Source: Deltaproteobacteria bacterium (GTDB taxonomy: Bacteria; Myxococcota; Myxococcia; Myxococcales; 40CM-4-68-19). From it: a DNA stretch of 64,000 bases. Each line of letters starts with the position of its first letter. Position 1 is the stretch's first letter. Under the pieces are notes generated by a model. The model ran no database searches and was not told the DNA's origin. It was given only the letters and a program-made list of their open reading frames with translations. The translations under genes were made by a program, and so were the position numbers. Of the stretch, positions 33,515 to 42,797 are shown piece by piece. The stretch spans positions 1-64,000 of the forward strand of contig JANYKT010000114.1 in assembly GCA_025358085.1 (NCBI GenBank), in the 5' to 3' direction.

Positions 33515-35044
33515 TCAGACCGGCGTGACGCTGCGGCGCTTGGGACTCACCGGACGTTGCCGGCGGGCCGCCGCGTCGAACCGTGCAATGATCTCCGCGC
33601 GTAGCCGATCGCCGGGGACGATAGAATCAATCACCTGCTCGGAAGCGAGCTTGAAGATATCGATATCGGCTTTGTAATCGTCGCGCAGCTTCTGCACATA
33701 AGCAGCGCGCTCGGCCTCGGGCTTCTCGGCAATCTTGTTCGCATAGACCGCATTGACGGCTGCTTCCGGTCCCATCACCGCGACCATGGCCTGCGGCAGG
33801 GCGATGGTCGCATCGGGCTCGAACGCCGGCCCGCCGAAGGCATAGAGCCCGGCGCCATAGGCTTTGCGGATGATCACGCAGAGCTTCGGCACCGTCGCCT
33901 CGCTCACCGCCATGATCATCTTCGCGCCGTGGCGGATGATTCCTTCTCTCTCTACCTTGGTGCCAATCATGAATCCCGGGACGTCGGGTAGATAGAGCAG
34001 CGGCACACCGAATGCGTCGCAGAGGGTAATGAACCGCGCCGCCTTGTCGGCCGAGTCGACGAACAGCACTCCTCCCTTGTGCTTGGGCTGCGACGCGACG
34101 ACACCCACCGGCCGGCCCTCGATGCGGGCGAAGCAGGTAATGACTTCGGGCGCGAACAGTTTCTTGATTTCGAAGAGCGAGTCCGCGTCGACCAGCTCCT
34201 TGATCAGCGCGAACATATCGAAGAACTTGTTTTGATCGGGAGGGATGATCTCCTCGAGTCGCTTGCCGGACGCGGCCGGCGCGATGGGCTGTGCAATCGG
34301 GATTGGTAAACTAAAGTTCCCCGGCAGATATCCCAGGTAACGCTTGCCGGCCTCGATGGCCTCCTGCTCGGTCTTGACCAGCACGTCCCCGCAGCCACTG
34401 ACCGCGCAGTGCATGCGCGCCCCACCCAACTCCTCCAGCGAGACTTTCTCACCGATGACCATCTCGGCCATACGCGGTGAGCCGAGGTACATCGATGCAT
34501 TCTTGTCGACCATGACGACGATATCGCAGAAGGCCGGGATATAGGCCCCGCCCGCTGCGCTGGGTCCGAAGAGCAGACATACCTGCGGCACCAGTCCACT
34601 CAGCTGGCATTGCAGAAAGAAGATGCGGCCTGCACCGCGGCGACCCGGGAACATCTCCAGCTGGTCAGTGATTCGAGCGCCGGCGCTATCGACCAGATAG
34701 AGCATCGGGCAGCGGGCCTTGAGCGCCTGCTCCTGGATGCGGACAATCTTTTCCACCGTACGGCGTCCCCACGAGCCCGCCTTGACGGTGCTGTCATTGG
34801 CCATCAGCGCCACCAGCCGTCCGGCAATCTTGCCCAGTCCGGTGATCACGCCATCGGCGGGAAGGTCCTTGTCGGAAGCGTTGGCGAGCGCGCCGTCCTC
34901 GATGAAGCTGCCTTGATCGAGCAGGAGCCGGACGCGCTCCCGGGCGAAGAGCTTGCCGGTCTCGGCATTCTTCTGGTGGTACTTGGGCGCGCCGCCCTGC
35001 TCGACTCGCGAAAGCTCCGCTTTGACCTTGTCGTCGAATGCCAT
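33515..35044 (-). CDS. Acyl-CoA carboxyltransferase (biotin-dependent, PccB/MccB-like beta subunit)
   Basis: 509 residues with both crotonase-like carboxyltransferase halves: LVDSAGARITDQ, FGPSAAGGAYIPAFCD and GSPRMAEMVIGEKVSLEELGG in the N half; PDVPGFMIGTKVEREGIIRHGAKM and KAYGAGLYAFGGPAFEPD in the C half. The G-G-A-Y-x-P and VPGFM regions fit propionyl-, methylcrotonyl- or geranyl-CoA carboxylase beta subunits. No biotin-carboxylase partner lies adjacent, so the alpha subunit is elsewhere. Confidence 0.92.
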   Translation of the reverse strand: MAFDDKVKAELSRVEQGGAPKYHQKNAETGKLFARERVRLLLDQGSFIEDGALANASDKDLPADGVITGLGKIAGRLVALMANDSTVKAGSWGRRTVEKIVRIQEQALKARCPMLYLVDSAGARITDQLEMFPGRRGAGRIFFLQCQLSGLVPQVCLLFGPSAAGGAYIPAFCDIVVMVDKNASMYLGSPRMAEMVIGEKVSLEELGGARMHCAVSGCGDVLVKTEQEAIEAGKRYLGYLPGNFSLPIPIAQPIAPAASGKRLEEIIPPDQNKFFDMFALIKELVDADSLFEIKKLFAPEVITCFARIEGRPVGVVASQPKHKGGVLFVDSADKAARFITLCDAFGVPLLYLPDVPGFMIGTKVEREGIIRHGAKMIMAVSEATVPKLCVIIRKAYGAGLYAFGGPAFEPDATIALPQAMVAVMGPEAAVNAVYANKIAEKPEAERAAYVQKLRDDYKADIDIFKLASEQVIDSIVPGDRLRAEIIARFDAAARRQRPVSPKRRSVTPV

Positions 35045-35113
35045 GGGGCGCGGGTCTTAGCAGCAACCGGTCGCGGCTGCAGCAAGCGGTTGGTCGCGCT
35101 TGCCGGCGGCGCT

Positions 35114-36037
35114 CTAGGCGACGTGGTCTGGGAGTTCGTCGAACTGGACCAGGGACTTGAACGACGAGTAGCGCTGGCGGACATCAGCGAGCGAGAGCGT
35201 GCGCAGGCGGTCGAGCGAGAAAGCTTCGACGGTGAAGGAAGCGATGGTGCAGCCCATGACCACGGCCTGCCGCAGCGAGCGGACGGAGCCGTCCTCGAGC
35301 CGGTCGAGCAGTCCAAGGAAGCCGCCCGCAAAGGTATCGCCGGCGCCGGTGGGATCAATGACCTCGGACAGCGGATATGCGGGCGCATAGAAACTCTCGT
35401 CGCGCGAGACCAGTAAGGCTCCATACTCGCCGCGCTTCACGACCACCGCGCGCGCGCCGAGACGCAGTATCGCGGCGGCGGCGCGCATGACATTCGATTC
35501 GCCGGCGAGCTGCCGCGCTTCTCCATCATTGACCATCAAGACATCGACGCGCGGCAAAAGCTTCAGCAGCGTCTCGCGCTTTGAAGTGATCCAGTAATTC
35601 ATCGTATCGGCGCAGATGAGCTTCGGCCGCACCACCTGGTCCAGCACGCGCAGCTGCAATTCAGGATCGATGTTGCCGAGGAAAATGCGTTCAGCCGCGC
35701 GCGCCCGCGCATCGAGCTTGGGCTGGAAATGCTCGAAGACATTGAGTTGCGTATCGAGTGTCTGCGCGACGTTCAGGTCGTAGCCGTATTTGCCTTTCCA
35801 GCGAAAAGTCTTCCCGGTCACCTTTTCGAGGCCATCGAGCGCGACTCCGCGCTCTTTCAAAAACTCGAGCTGCTCAATCGGAAAGTCGTCGCCCACCACC
35901 CCCACCACTGACACCTTGGTCAAGAGCGAAGCACTGGCCGAGAAGTAGGTGGCGCTGCCGCCGAGCACGTTTTCCCGGGCACCAAAAGGGGTCTCGACCG
36001 AGTCCAACGCGACGCTTCCGACAACGAGCAGGGACAT
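35114..36037 (-). CDS. PfkB-family sugar/nucleoside kinase
   Basis: 307 residues. PfkB features: LGGSATYFSASASLL near the N terminus and DPTGAGDTFAGGFLG with the catalytic Asp of the GAGD anion hole. Substrate motifs are not decisive. It starts 1 base after the MTA phosphorylase stop, so the two genes are coupled. A purine or methylthioadenosine salvage role (for example acting on adenosine or a methylthio-sugar) is inferred from that pairing. Confidence 0.85.
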   Translation of the reverse strand: MSLLVVGSVALDSVETPFGARENVLGGSATYFSASASLLTKVSVVGVVGDDFPIEQLEFLKERGVALDGLEKVTGKTFRWKGKYGYDLNVAQTLDTQLNVFEHFQPKLDARARAAERIFLGNIDPELQLRVLDQVVRPKLICADTMNYWITSKRETLLKLLPRVDVLMVNDGEARQLAGESNVMRAAAAILRLGARAVVVKRGEYGALLVSRDESFYAPAYPLSEVIDPTGAGDTFAGGFLGLLDRLEDGSVRSLRQAVVMGCTIASFTVEAFSLDRLRTLSLADVRQRYSSFKSLVQFDELPDHVA

Positions 36038-36038
36038 A

Positions 36039-36905
36039 TCAGCTCCGGTACCGATCGCCGAGCAGCAGCGAGAGCCGCTCGCGAGCGGCTGCGGGGATCT
36101 GCGAAGGCGTGGTCATCACCGCGTGGTCGAGCGCGTGCGCGCAGTCGCACGCGCCGCGGTCGAGCCGGCTCAAGGCCAGCGCGGCCGCGCGCAGCACGTC
36201 GCGCGCAATGGCGACGTTGCTCTTCATGGTCTCGACCACCTGCGCGACGCTGACGCTCTCGTGGGCGTCGTGCCAGCAGTCGTAATCGGTGGCGAGCGCG
36301 ATGGTGCCGAAGCAGAGCTCGGCTTCGCGGGCGAGCCTGGCCTCGGGCATCCCGGTCATGCCGATGACGTCCACATGCCAGCTCCGGTACAGCTCGCTCT
36401 CGGCGCGCGTGGAAAACTGCGGGCCTTCGATGCACAGATAAGTTCCGCCCGCGTGCACGGTGGCGCCGGCCGCGAAACAGGCCGCCTTCAAGTGGTCATG
36501 CAGGTGCGGGCAGACCGGGTCGGCAAAGGCGACGTGCGCGGCCACCCCTTCGCCGAAGAAGGTGCGCCGCCGCTCGAAGGTCCGGTCGATGAACTGGCGC
36601 GGCAGCACCAGGTGGCCGGGCGCGATCTCTTCGCGCATCGAGCCCACCGCGCTGACCGAAATGAGGTGCGTGACGCCCAGCTGCTTCATGCCGTGGAGAT
36701 TGGCGCGGTAGTTGATTTCGCTGGGGCTGAGCCGATGACCTTGCCCGTGCCGGGGAAGAAACACCAGGTCCTGATCGCCGAGGCTGCCTAGCACAAAAGC
36801 ACAGCTGGGGTCGCCGAAGGGTGTCTGCACCGTTTCGCGGCGCACGTCGTGAAGTCCAGGAAGATCGTAGAGACCGGATCCGCCGATGACGCCGAGAATG
36901 GCCAA
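36039..36905 (-). CDS. mtaP: S-methyl-5'-thioadenosine phosphorylase
   Basis: 288 residues from TTG 36905, chosen because GGAGGAG lies 6-7 bases upstream and the protein then begins at the conserved LGVIGGSGLYDLPGL. Further motifs are FLPRHGQGHRLSPSEINYRAN, SVSAVGSMRE, CIEGPQFSTRAES and IGMTGMPEARLAREAELCF, all typical of the MTAP branch of purine-nucleoside phosphorylases. It splits methylthioadenosine to adenine and methylthioribose-1-phosphate. Second gene in the unit is the PfkB kinase. Confidence 0.9.
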   Translation of the reverse strand: MAILGVIGGSGLYDLPGLHDVRRETVQTPFGDPSCAFVLGSLGDQDLVFLPRHGQGHRLSPSEINYRANLHGMKQLGVTHLISVSAVGSMREEIAPGHLVLPRQFIDRTFERRRTFFGEGVAAHVAFADPVCPHLHDHLKAACFAAGATVHAGGTYLCIEGPQFSTRAESELYRSWHVDVIGMTGMPEARLAREAELCFGTIALATDYDCWHDAHESVSVAQVVETMKSNVAIARDVLRAAALALSRLDRGACDCAHALDHAVMTTPSQIPAAARERLSLLLGDRYRS

Positions 36906-36998
36906 GAGACGCTCCTCCAGAAAAGCCGCTCGCCGCAGCGGCGCGCGGATTTGCCATGAGACAGCGGCAAAATCAACCATCCGTTAAAGTGCGCCGCC

Positions 36999-37616
36999 AT
37001 GGACTTCTACTACGGTCGGATCTCCGGGAACTCGTCGCGCGCCGCCTTCGGCCTCTACGAGTCAGGCGCACCGTTCGTTCCTCACCTGCTGGACACGCGC
37101 GCAGGCGAGAACAAGGCCGCGACTTATCTGGCGGTCAATCCGATGGGTAAAGTGCCTGCGCTCGTCGACGGCGAATTCCGGCTCTGGGAGTCGAATGCCA
37201 TCAATCTCTACGTGGCCGAGAAGCAGGGGCGGCTCATTCCCAACTCGCCCGAGGGCCGTGCGTCGATGATGCGCTGGCTCTTCTTCCAGGCGTCGCACGT
37301 CACGCCGGCCTGCGTGCAGTATTTCCGCGCGAGCCATGCGCGCGTGCTCGAGCACTATGGCCTTGCCGCCGATCCGCCGGCAGCCGAGGCGGCGCACAAG
37401 GAGCTCTCGCGGTATCTGCCCGTGCTCGAGGCGGCGCTTCCCGGGCGCGATTTTCTCGAGGGCGCCTTCTCGCTGGCGGACATCGCCTATGCGCCGCACT
37501 TGTGGCTGGTCCGCGAGAGCGGACTTGACCTTTCGCCGTGGCCGCTGGTCTCGGCCTGGCTGGACCGGACCCTGGCCCGGCCCGCCTGGCAGAAGGCCGC
37601 GGCGCTCATCTTCTGA
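36999..37616 (+). CDS. Glutathione S-transferase family protein
   Basis: 205 residues. A thioredoxin-like N-terminal domain contains SGNSSRAAF (catalytic Ser/Asn position), NPMGKVPALVDG (cis-Pro) and ESNAINLYVAEK (glutathione-binding E-S); the helical C-terminal domain has FSLADIAYAPHL. Substrate unknown. Divergent from mtaP across a 93-base gap. Confidence 0.9.
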   Translation: MDFYYGRISGNSSRAAFGLYESGAPFVPHLLDTRAGENKAATYLAVNPMGKVPALVDGEFRLWESNAINLYVAEKQGRLIPNSPEGRASMMRWLFFQASHVTPACVQYFRASHARVLEHYGLAADPPAAEAAHKELSRYLPVLEAALPGRDFLEGAFSLADIAYAPHLWLVRESGLDLSPWPLVSAWLDRTLARPAWQKAAALIF

Positions 37617-37703
37617 GCGCTGCGGTCATAAGGATGTCCGGCAGATCCGCTTTGCAACGCCGGAGCCATTCAGTTGCGACCCGCGGCTGTCGAAAGGTTC
37701 AAT

Positions 37704-37717
37704 TCAATTCAATGCCC
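37704..37717. repeat. Left arm of an inverted repeat bracketing the mod operon
   Basis: TCAATTCAATGCCC at 37704-37717 is the exact reverse complement of GGGCATTGAATTGA at 41076-41089, just beyond the mod promoter. The left arm covers the modC stop codon and lies in a run of TTCAA repeats (37698-37712). AT-rich 14-mers are rare in this GC-rich sequence, but a chance match cannot be excluded. Confidence 0.4.
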
Positions 37718-38410
37718 GGAGAGGAAGTCGGCGACGAAGCGGGTGGCCGGCGCCGCTCGAAGTTCATCCGGCGTCCCCAATTGCACGAGCGCGCCGTTCT
37801 CGAGCACGGCGATCCGCTCGGCCAGCGCGCAGGCATCGCCCGCGTCGTGCGTGATCAGGAGCGTCGGCAGCGCGAGCGTGCGCAGCCGCGCCGCGAGGAA
37901 GTCGCGCACCTGTCGCCGCGCGCCCACGTCCAGCGCGGCGAGCGGTTCGTCGAGCAGCAGCGCCTTCGGTTCAGCCGCCAACGCACGCGCGAGCGCCACT
38001 CGCTGCCGCTCTCCTCCCGACAGCGCCGCGGGCCTGCGACCGGCCAGGTGCGCGACTTCCAGCGATTCGAGCAGCGCCAGGGCGCGCGCCGGACGGCTTA
38101 GGCCCCGGGGCATGCCGAACTCGACGTTCGCCAGAACCGAGAGGTGCGGGAAGAGTGCGTAGTGCTGCGGGACGTATCCGAGGCGACGCTGCTCGGGCGG
38201 CAACTCGATGCCGCGCGCGGTATCGAGCAATGGAACGCCGTCGAGCGCGATGCGCCCCCGCGCGGGCCCGAGCACCCCCAGCAGCACGCGCAGAAGCGAG
38301 GTCTTGCCCGCGCCATTTGGACCCACCAGCGCGAGAGGACCGGAGGCGATGGAAAAGTGCGCGCGCAGAGGGAGCGGCCCGATGCGCGCGTCGAGATCGA
38401 CCTCCAGCAT
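37709..38410 (-). CDS. modC: ModC, molybdate ABC-transporter ATPase
   Basis: 233 residues from ATG 38410, overlapping the modB stop (ATGA). Walker A GPNGAGKTS, Q-loop LGYVPQHYALFPHLSV, signature LSGGERQRVALARAL and Walker B ALLLDEPLAALD are intact. The C-terminal molybdopterin-binding (TOBE) domain of many ModC proteins is absent, making this the short form. Provides energy for molybdate or tungstate uptake with ModB and ModA. Confidence 0.9.
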   Translation of the reverse strand: MLEVDLDARIGPLPLRAHFSIASGPLALVGPNGAGKTSLLRVLLGVLGPARGRIALDGVPLLDTARGIELPPEQRRLGYVPQHYALFPHLSVLANVEFGMPRGLSRPARALALLESLEVAHLAGRRPAALSGGERQRVALARALAAEPKALLLDEPLAALDVGARRQVRDFLAARLRTLALPTLLITHDAGDACALAERIAVLENGALVQLGTPDELRAAPATRFVADFLSGH

Positions 38411-39195
38411 CAGCGCGGCACGCGGGGGGCGCCAAACAGCGCCGGACCACCGGAGCGGACAATCAGCAAGAGCACGAACGCGGCCAGGACCAGCAAGAGC
38501 GAGAGCGACTGCGCCGCGCCCAGGTCCGACTCCATCGCGGTGTAGATGGCGAGCGGCAGCGTCTGGGTGCGGCCGCTCAGGTTGCCGGCGAACATGAGCG
38601 TGGCACCGAACTCGCCGAGCGCGCGCGCCCACGACATCGCAGCGCCGCTCACCAGGCCGGGGAGTGCGAGCGGCAAGGCTACCCGGGCAAAGCTGCGCAG
38701 CGGCCGCGCGCCGAGCGTGCGTGCGACCAGCAGCAGCTCGGTGTCCACGCGGCGGAATGCGGCCGTCCCTGCCTGGAGGTAAAATGGCGCGGAGACAAAA
38801 ACCTCGGCCAGCACGACGGCCGCGGTGGTGAAGGCGAGTTGCAGGCCAAGCCCGCCCAGCAAGCCTCGGCGGCCGAATGCGAGCAGGAGCGCGAGGCCTG
38901 CCACCGCGGGTGGAATCACCACGGGGAGCTGCACCGCGGTCTCCACCGCGCGCGCGAGCCGGCTGGTGCTGCGCGAGAGCAGCCACGCGAGCGGAGTGCC
39001 GAGCGCGACCACGATGGCGAGGCTGGCGGTGGTGGTGAAGAAGCTGAGCCGCAGCGCCGGTCCCACCAGCGGCGCGCGCAGGCCGAGCAGAATCTCGCTT
39101 GCGGAAGTCGTGACGAAAAGCGCGACCACCGGCAGCGCGAGGAAAAGAACCAGCAGCGCCGCCGCCGCGCCGAAGCCGAGCTTGAACAGGCTCAT
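38410..39195 (-). CDS. modB: ModB, molybdate ABC-transporter permease
   Basis: 261 residues, about six helices. The EAA-type cytoplasmic loop ([20 protein letters not shown] following [11 protein letters not shown]) and [20 protein letters not shown] are typical of ModB. Its start overlaps the modA stop by ATGA. Forms the membrane channel of the importer. Confidence 0.92.
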   Translation of the reverse strand: MSLFKLGFGAAAALLVLFLALPVVALFVTTSASEILLGLRAPLVGPALRLSFFTTTASLAIVVALGTPLAWLLSRSTSRLARAVETAVQLPVVIPPAVAGLALLLAFGRRGLLGGLGLQLAFTTAAVVLAEVFVSAPFYLQAGTAAFRRVDTELLLVARTLGARPLRSFARVALPLALPGLVSGAAMSWARALGEFGATLMFAGNLSGRTQTLPLAIYTAMESDLGAAQSLSLLLVLAAFVLLLIVRSGGPALFGAPRVPR

Positions 39196-39902
39196 GGCGG
39201 GAGGAAGCCGTGCCGCGAAAGCGTCGCGCGGCCGCGCGGGGAGAGGACGAGCCGCAAGAAGTCCGCGGCGAGCCCGGGTTGCGGGGCTGCTTTTAGCTGC
39301 GCGATTGGATAGACGGCGAAGACATTGTCCGCGGCTGCGATGCGCGTCGCACGCACCCGGGTGCCGCCCGCGATCGCGTCGGTGCGGTAGACGATGGCTG
39401 CGTCCGCTTCCCCCAGCGCCACCTTGGCCAGCACCTGCCGCACGTTGAGTTCGCGCGAGACCACCTGCGCCTCGACGCTGCGCCGGAAGGCGGCGCCGCG
39501 CTTCGCGAGCATGCGATCGCTGTAGGCGCCGACGGGCACCGCCTTGTCGCCCAGCACGATGCGCCTCGCCCGCGGCAGATCGTCGAGCGCGAGCGGCGGC
39601 GCGTTCCCGGGCACGATCACCACCAGTTCATTGCGCGCGAAGACAGCGGGCGCGAGCACCAGCGTGTGCCGCGCGAGACTGTCCATCTGCACCTCGTCGG
39701 CCGACGCAAACAGGTCTGCCGAGGCGCCGTGATCGAGCTGCGTGCGCAGCTCCTGGCTGCCGCCCAGATCGAGCCGCACCTTCGCGCTCGGGTGCTCCTT
39801 CTCGAAGAGCGCGCCCAGCTCTTCGAATGATTCTTTCAAGGATGCTGCGGCAAAGACCACGACGTCGCCCGCCAGGAGCGCGGCCAGCAAGAGGGCCATC
39901 AC
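39192..39902 (-). CDS. modA: ModA, periplasmic molybdate-binding protein
   Basis: 236 residues with a very short signal peptide ([12 protein letters not shown]). [41 protein letters not shown] and [11 protein letters not shown] are the ligand-binding elements of ModA (the two Ser and the Y-x-T-D region). It overlaps the regulator gene stop by ATGA, placing the transporter genes under the same promoter as the regulator. Confidence 0.92.
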   Translation of the reverse strand: MMALLLAALLAGDVVVFAAASLKESFEELGALFEKEHPSAKVRLDLGGSQELRTQLDHGASADLFASADEVQMDSLARHTLVLAPAVFARNELVVIVPGNAPPLALDDLPRARRIVLGDKAVPVGAYSDRMLAKRGAAFRRSVEAQVVSRELNVRQVLAKVALGEADAAIVYRTDAIAGGTRVRATRIAAADNVFAVYPIAQLKAAPQPGLAADFLRLVLSPRGRATLSRHGFLPP

Positions 39903-40987
39903 GCGGCGACCACTTCCGCCCTGCCCGCCTGGTAGCCCTTCAAAGCTTTCAAATCGCGCTGGAAGTTGCGGCTGCGCAAAGACGCGAGCAGGCGGCCGAT
40001 ACGCTCGTCGTCGAGGGCGCCCGCGGGGAGGACCAGATCGAAGCGCTCCTCGCTGAGCGGCAGGAACTGCAGGCCGAAGGTGTCAGCCGCGCCGCGGGTG
40101 GCGATGCCGGCGTCGGCCGCGTCGAGCGCGATGGCTTGCGCGACGGCGTGGTGGCCGCGCGCGAGCAGGTCGTAGCCGCGCACCGTGCGGACGCGCGACT
40201 TGCGCAGCAGCGCGTCCAGCAGTTTGCGCGCGCCGGCCCCGGGCTCGCGATTGACGATGCGCACGTCGCTGCGCGCGAGATCGTGCGCGGACCGGACTCC
40301 GCGCGGATTGCCTTTGGCGACCACGAAGCCCAGCTCCCAGCTCGAGAGAGCCACGAGCGACGAACCGGGCAGCACGGCGCGGGCAAAGGGCGCGTTGTAC
40401 TCGCCTGAGGTCTCATCGCGAAGGTGAATGCCGGCGAGGTGTGCTTCGCCGCGCGCGACGGCCGCGAGCGCCGACTCGCTGGCGGCGTGCAGCCAGGTCA
40501 GGTGAGCGCGGGGATGGTCTTCGCTGACGCGGGCCGCGAGCAGGCCCAGCGCGGGGTCGCAGCCCAGCACCAGCAAACTGCCGCGCAGGGATTCGAGGCT
40601 GCGCAGCGGCATCGCGCGGACGCGGCGGCCGCGGTGCGAGTCGAGCAGCGCATCGGCGGGGCGGTCGTCGGCCACCGGATGGGCTACCCAGCGGTCGCCG
40701 ACCTGCGCGAGAGCGACGCGGGCTCCGGAGGGCCGAGCGTCGCCTCTCTCCGCGCCCGGCGGGCCGGCGAAGTCGGCCGGCAGCAGATCCTCATCACCAA
40801 GGGAGAAAAGATCCTCGACGCGGCACTCAAGGGCGCGCGCGAGCTTGAGCGCCACGGAGGTCGACGGCACACTTCGGCCGTGCTCCAGCCCGCTCAACGT
40901 CTGGCGAGAGAGCCCGGCGAGAGCGGACAACTGGCCCTGTGAGAGGCCCCGCAAGAGCCGTCGTACCTTCAGGTCGCTGCGCAGCAT
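39899..40987 (-). CDS. XRE-type HTH regulator with PBP-like sensor domain, mod operon
   Basis: 362 residues. Residues 1-65 are an XRE helix-turn-helix (KVRRLLRGLSQGQLSALAGL, SRQTLSGLEHGRSVPS). Residues about 115-355 are a periplasmic-binding-protein-like domain of the type found in one-component molybdate/tungstate regulators (LLVLGCDPALGLLAARV, AGIHL, VNREPGAGARKLLDALL, DLVLPAGAL). It heads the mod operon, so oxyanion-dependent autoregulation is the natural inference. Three palindromes in front of it (41010-41056) are candidate operators. Its first nine codons recur at 43504-43529. Confidence 0.88.
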   Translation of the reverse strand: MLRSDLKVRRLLRGLSQGQLSALAGLSRQTLSGLEHGRSVPSTSVALKLARALECRVEDLFSLGDEDLLPADFAGPPGAERGDARPSGARVALAQVGDRWVAHPVADDRPADALLDSHRGRRVRAMPLRSLESLRGSLLVLGCDPALGLLAARVSEDHPRAHLTWLHAASESALAAVARGEAHLAGIHLRDETSGEYNAPFARAVLPGSSLVALSSWELGFVVAKGNPRGVRSAHDLARSDVRIVNREPGAGARKLLDALLRKSRVRTVRGYDLLARGHHAVAQAIALDAADAGIATRGAADTFGLQFLPLSEERFDLVLPAGALDDERIGRLLASLRSRNFQRDLKALKGYQAGRAEVVAA

Positions 40988-41054
40988 GAGGCGTTGATGT
41001 CGCGCGAGCTTGACTGATTGTCAAATGCGCTTGACATTCAAGCCGCTTCAATTG
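40962..41054. repeat. Direct repeat R1: start of the mod regulator plus its promoter
   Basis: Nearly identical to R2 at 43504-43598: about 88 of 96 aligned columns agree, with four single-base indels. R1 covers the first nine codons of the regulator (MLRSDLKVR on the minus strand), the start codon and about 67 bases of upstream region. The two copies face the same way and flank the 2.4-kb decayed segment at 41106-43503. Confidence 0.85.
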
Positions 41055-41056
41055 AA
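41010..41056. promoter_or_regulatory. Three palindromic operator candidates upstream of the mod regulator
   Basis: TTGAC-tgatt-GTCAA (41010-41024), CTTGA-cat-TCAAG (41030-41042) and TTCAATTGAA (41047-41056) lie 23 to 69 bases upstream of the regulator start, centred about 19 and 15 bases apart. Inverted TTGAC/TTGA half-sites at regular spacing suit an XRE dimer. The first two palindromes recur in R2 with intact arms and one extra base in each spacer (43551-43566 and 43572-43585). Confidence 0.6.
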
Positions 41057-41075
41057 TCAAGAATGGGATGGCGGG

Positions 41076-41089
41076 GGGCATTGAATTGA
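41076..41089. repeat. Right arm of the inverted repeat bracketing the mod operon
   Basis: GGGCATTGAATTGA, exact reverse complement of 37704-37717. It lies beyond the regulator promoter, 17 bases before the end of the broken glycosyltransferase gene. With the left arm it encloses regulator, modA, modB and modC. Could be terminal repeats of a former cassette, or coincidence of AT-rich sequence. Confidence 0.4.
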
Positions 41090-41105
41090 TTGAGCCCGCT
41101 CTCTC

Positions 41106-42797
41106 TCAGGGCGCCGGCGCCTTCTTTTCGCGGTCGGCGTACCGGCGAGCCAGGTCCAGATATCTGCGGTACACTTGATTGTCAGGGTCGCGTTGGAGGG
41201 CCACTTCGATGTCGGCAATCGCTTCTTCGAACCGATGGGTCTGGAGCAACAGCAGACCATAGGCATTGTGAGCGTCGCCGGTGTCGAGGTGTTGGGCGGC
41301 GAATCGAAGATGCCCTTCCGCCTCCGCAAGCCTTCCTTCTCGGAGTAAAACGAACCCGAGGCCCGAGATGGGCGATCCCCATCGAAGGCGACGCCGCGAG
41401 CGCTTTTTGCAGATGCGCTTCCGCGCCCGGCAGATCGCCCTCTTCCACGGCGAGTCGGCTCAGGTTGTTGTGGGCCATGAATGAATTCGGGTTCCTGCTG
41501 AGCACCAGGTCCAATAGGTCGCCGACGAGCGCCACACCTGGCACTGTTGGGAGGTGGCGATGCCGAGACCGAAGAGCAGAGCCATGGCGAGGGTCCCCGC
41601 GGCGAGCGCTAGCCTTGGCCGGTCCATCCGGGCTCGCCTGGCCAGCGCGTCCAGTCCGCCAACGATTCCCACCGAAAGCGCGATTGAAGGGAGGTAGCTA
41701 AAGCGATCTGCGGCGAGTTGAGCACCAAAGCGGACCACTCCGGCCACCGGCGCGAGGAGCCCGAGGAACGCCGCCCAGCAGGCCAGCCACCCGGGGGCGG
41801 CACGGCGCCGGACCACAAGCAGTGCGGTTACCGCCGCGACGAACAGACCGCAGCCAATGAATTGCAGCGTGTACGGCGCAAGATCGATTGGCCGCTCGGA
41901 ATAGGTCAGGCCAAAAGGGATGACGGTCTTTCCCAGAAGCAGTGCGATCGAATAGGCAGCAAGCCCAATCCCTGCCGGCCCATCACCCTGATCCGAGAAC
42001 GGACCTGTCGCGGCCTTGGCGTGGATGGCTAGACCGCCGGCCACCATCGCCAATACGAGCAGAGGCAGCGGCGAGAGCAGTTCCTGCCGCGAAGGAGACG
42101 TCCACTTTCTCCTCCACGCCGACAAGAGAAGGAGGACGAAGGGAAGCGCCAGCGCGACGGGCTTCGCAGCCACCGACAGTCCGAACAGCGCGGCGGCAGC
42201 GAGGCACCAGAGGGCTCGGCGGCGCGGGTTGCCCTTCCCGTCCTCCACGCGCAGCCAGGCGAGCACGCACAGCAGGCCGAAGAAGGTCGCCAACACATCG
42301 GCGCGCGCGCTGACCCAGGCGACCGCCTCCACGCGCAAAGGATGGAGCGTGTAAAACAAAGTCGCGAACAAGGTGAGGGCTGGACGTTTGGGCCACAGCG
42401 ACCTGAGGAGCAAGAGAAGGAGCAGCCCGTTTGCGACATGAAAGACGATCGAAGTTAAATGAAACCCATGCGGCTGCAACCCCCAGAGCAGATAGTCAAA
42501 CGCATAGCTCATCCAGGTAACGGGCCGATATTGCCCAATGGAGAAGGTCGTCCACATCCATTCGAGTTGCTTCCACCCGAGGCCGCGCCACTCCTTCTGC
42601 TGCAGCAATGCCGCCGCGTCATCCCAATCGAGGAACTCGTTGCGCAGCGCCGGAGCGAACGCCACTGCAGCGGACAGCAGCACGAGCAGAGCGCTCGCCC
42701 AGGGTCCCGGATGCGGTCGCTCTTTCCACGGGGTAGTCCCCACGCGCCTCACCGCCCGGCCTTCTTTCATAGGTCGCGCAGACTTTAGGAACTGCAC
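41106..42797 (-). pseudogene. Multi-membrane TPR glycosyltransferase (TMTC-like), broken by two frameshifts
   Basis: The 5' part (42797 to about 41540) encodes about 420 residues with ten or more helices, starting with a PMT/TMTC-like segment (DWDDAAALLQQKEW, QYRPVTWMSYAFDY, GFHLTSIVFHVANGLLL, LHPLRVEAVAWVSARADVL). Near 41535 the frame is lost; the TPR region continues in a second frame (NSFMAHNNLSRLAVEEGDL, GAEAHLQKALAASPS). Near 41370 it shifts again, into a third frame (LREGRLAEAEGHL, HNAYGLLLLQTHRFEEA) ending at TGA 41106-41108. All pieces are collinear, so this was one gene of about 560 residues. It is flanked by R1 and R2. Confidence 0.8.

Noticed and set aside
37709-38986. Longer ModC (425 residues) starting inside modB
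   Set aside because: The first 190 residues would be the wrong-frame reading of modB; ATG 38410 overlaps the modB stop and begins a normal ATPase.
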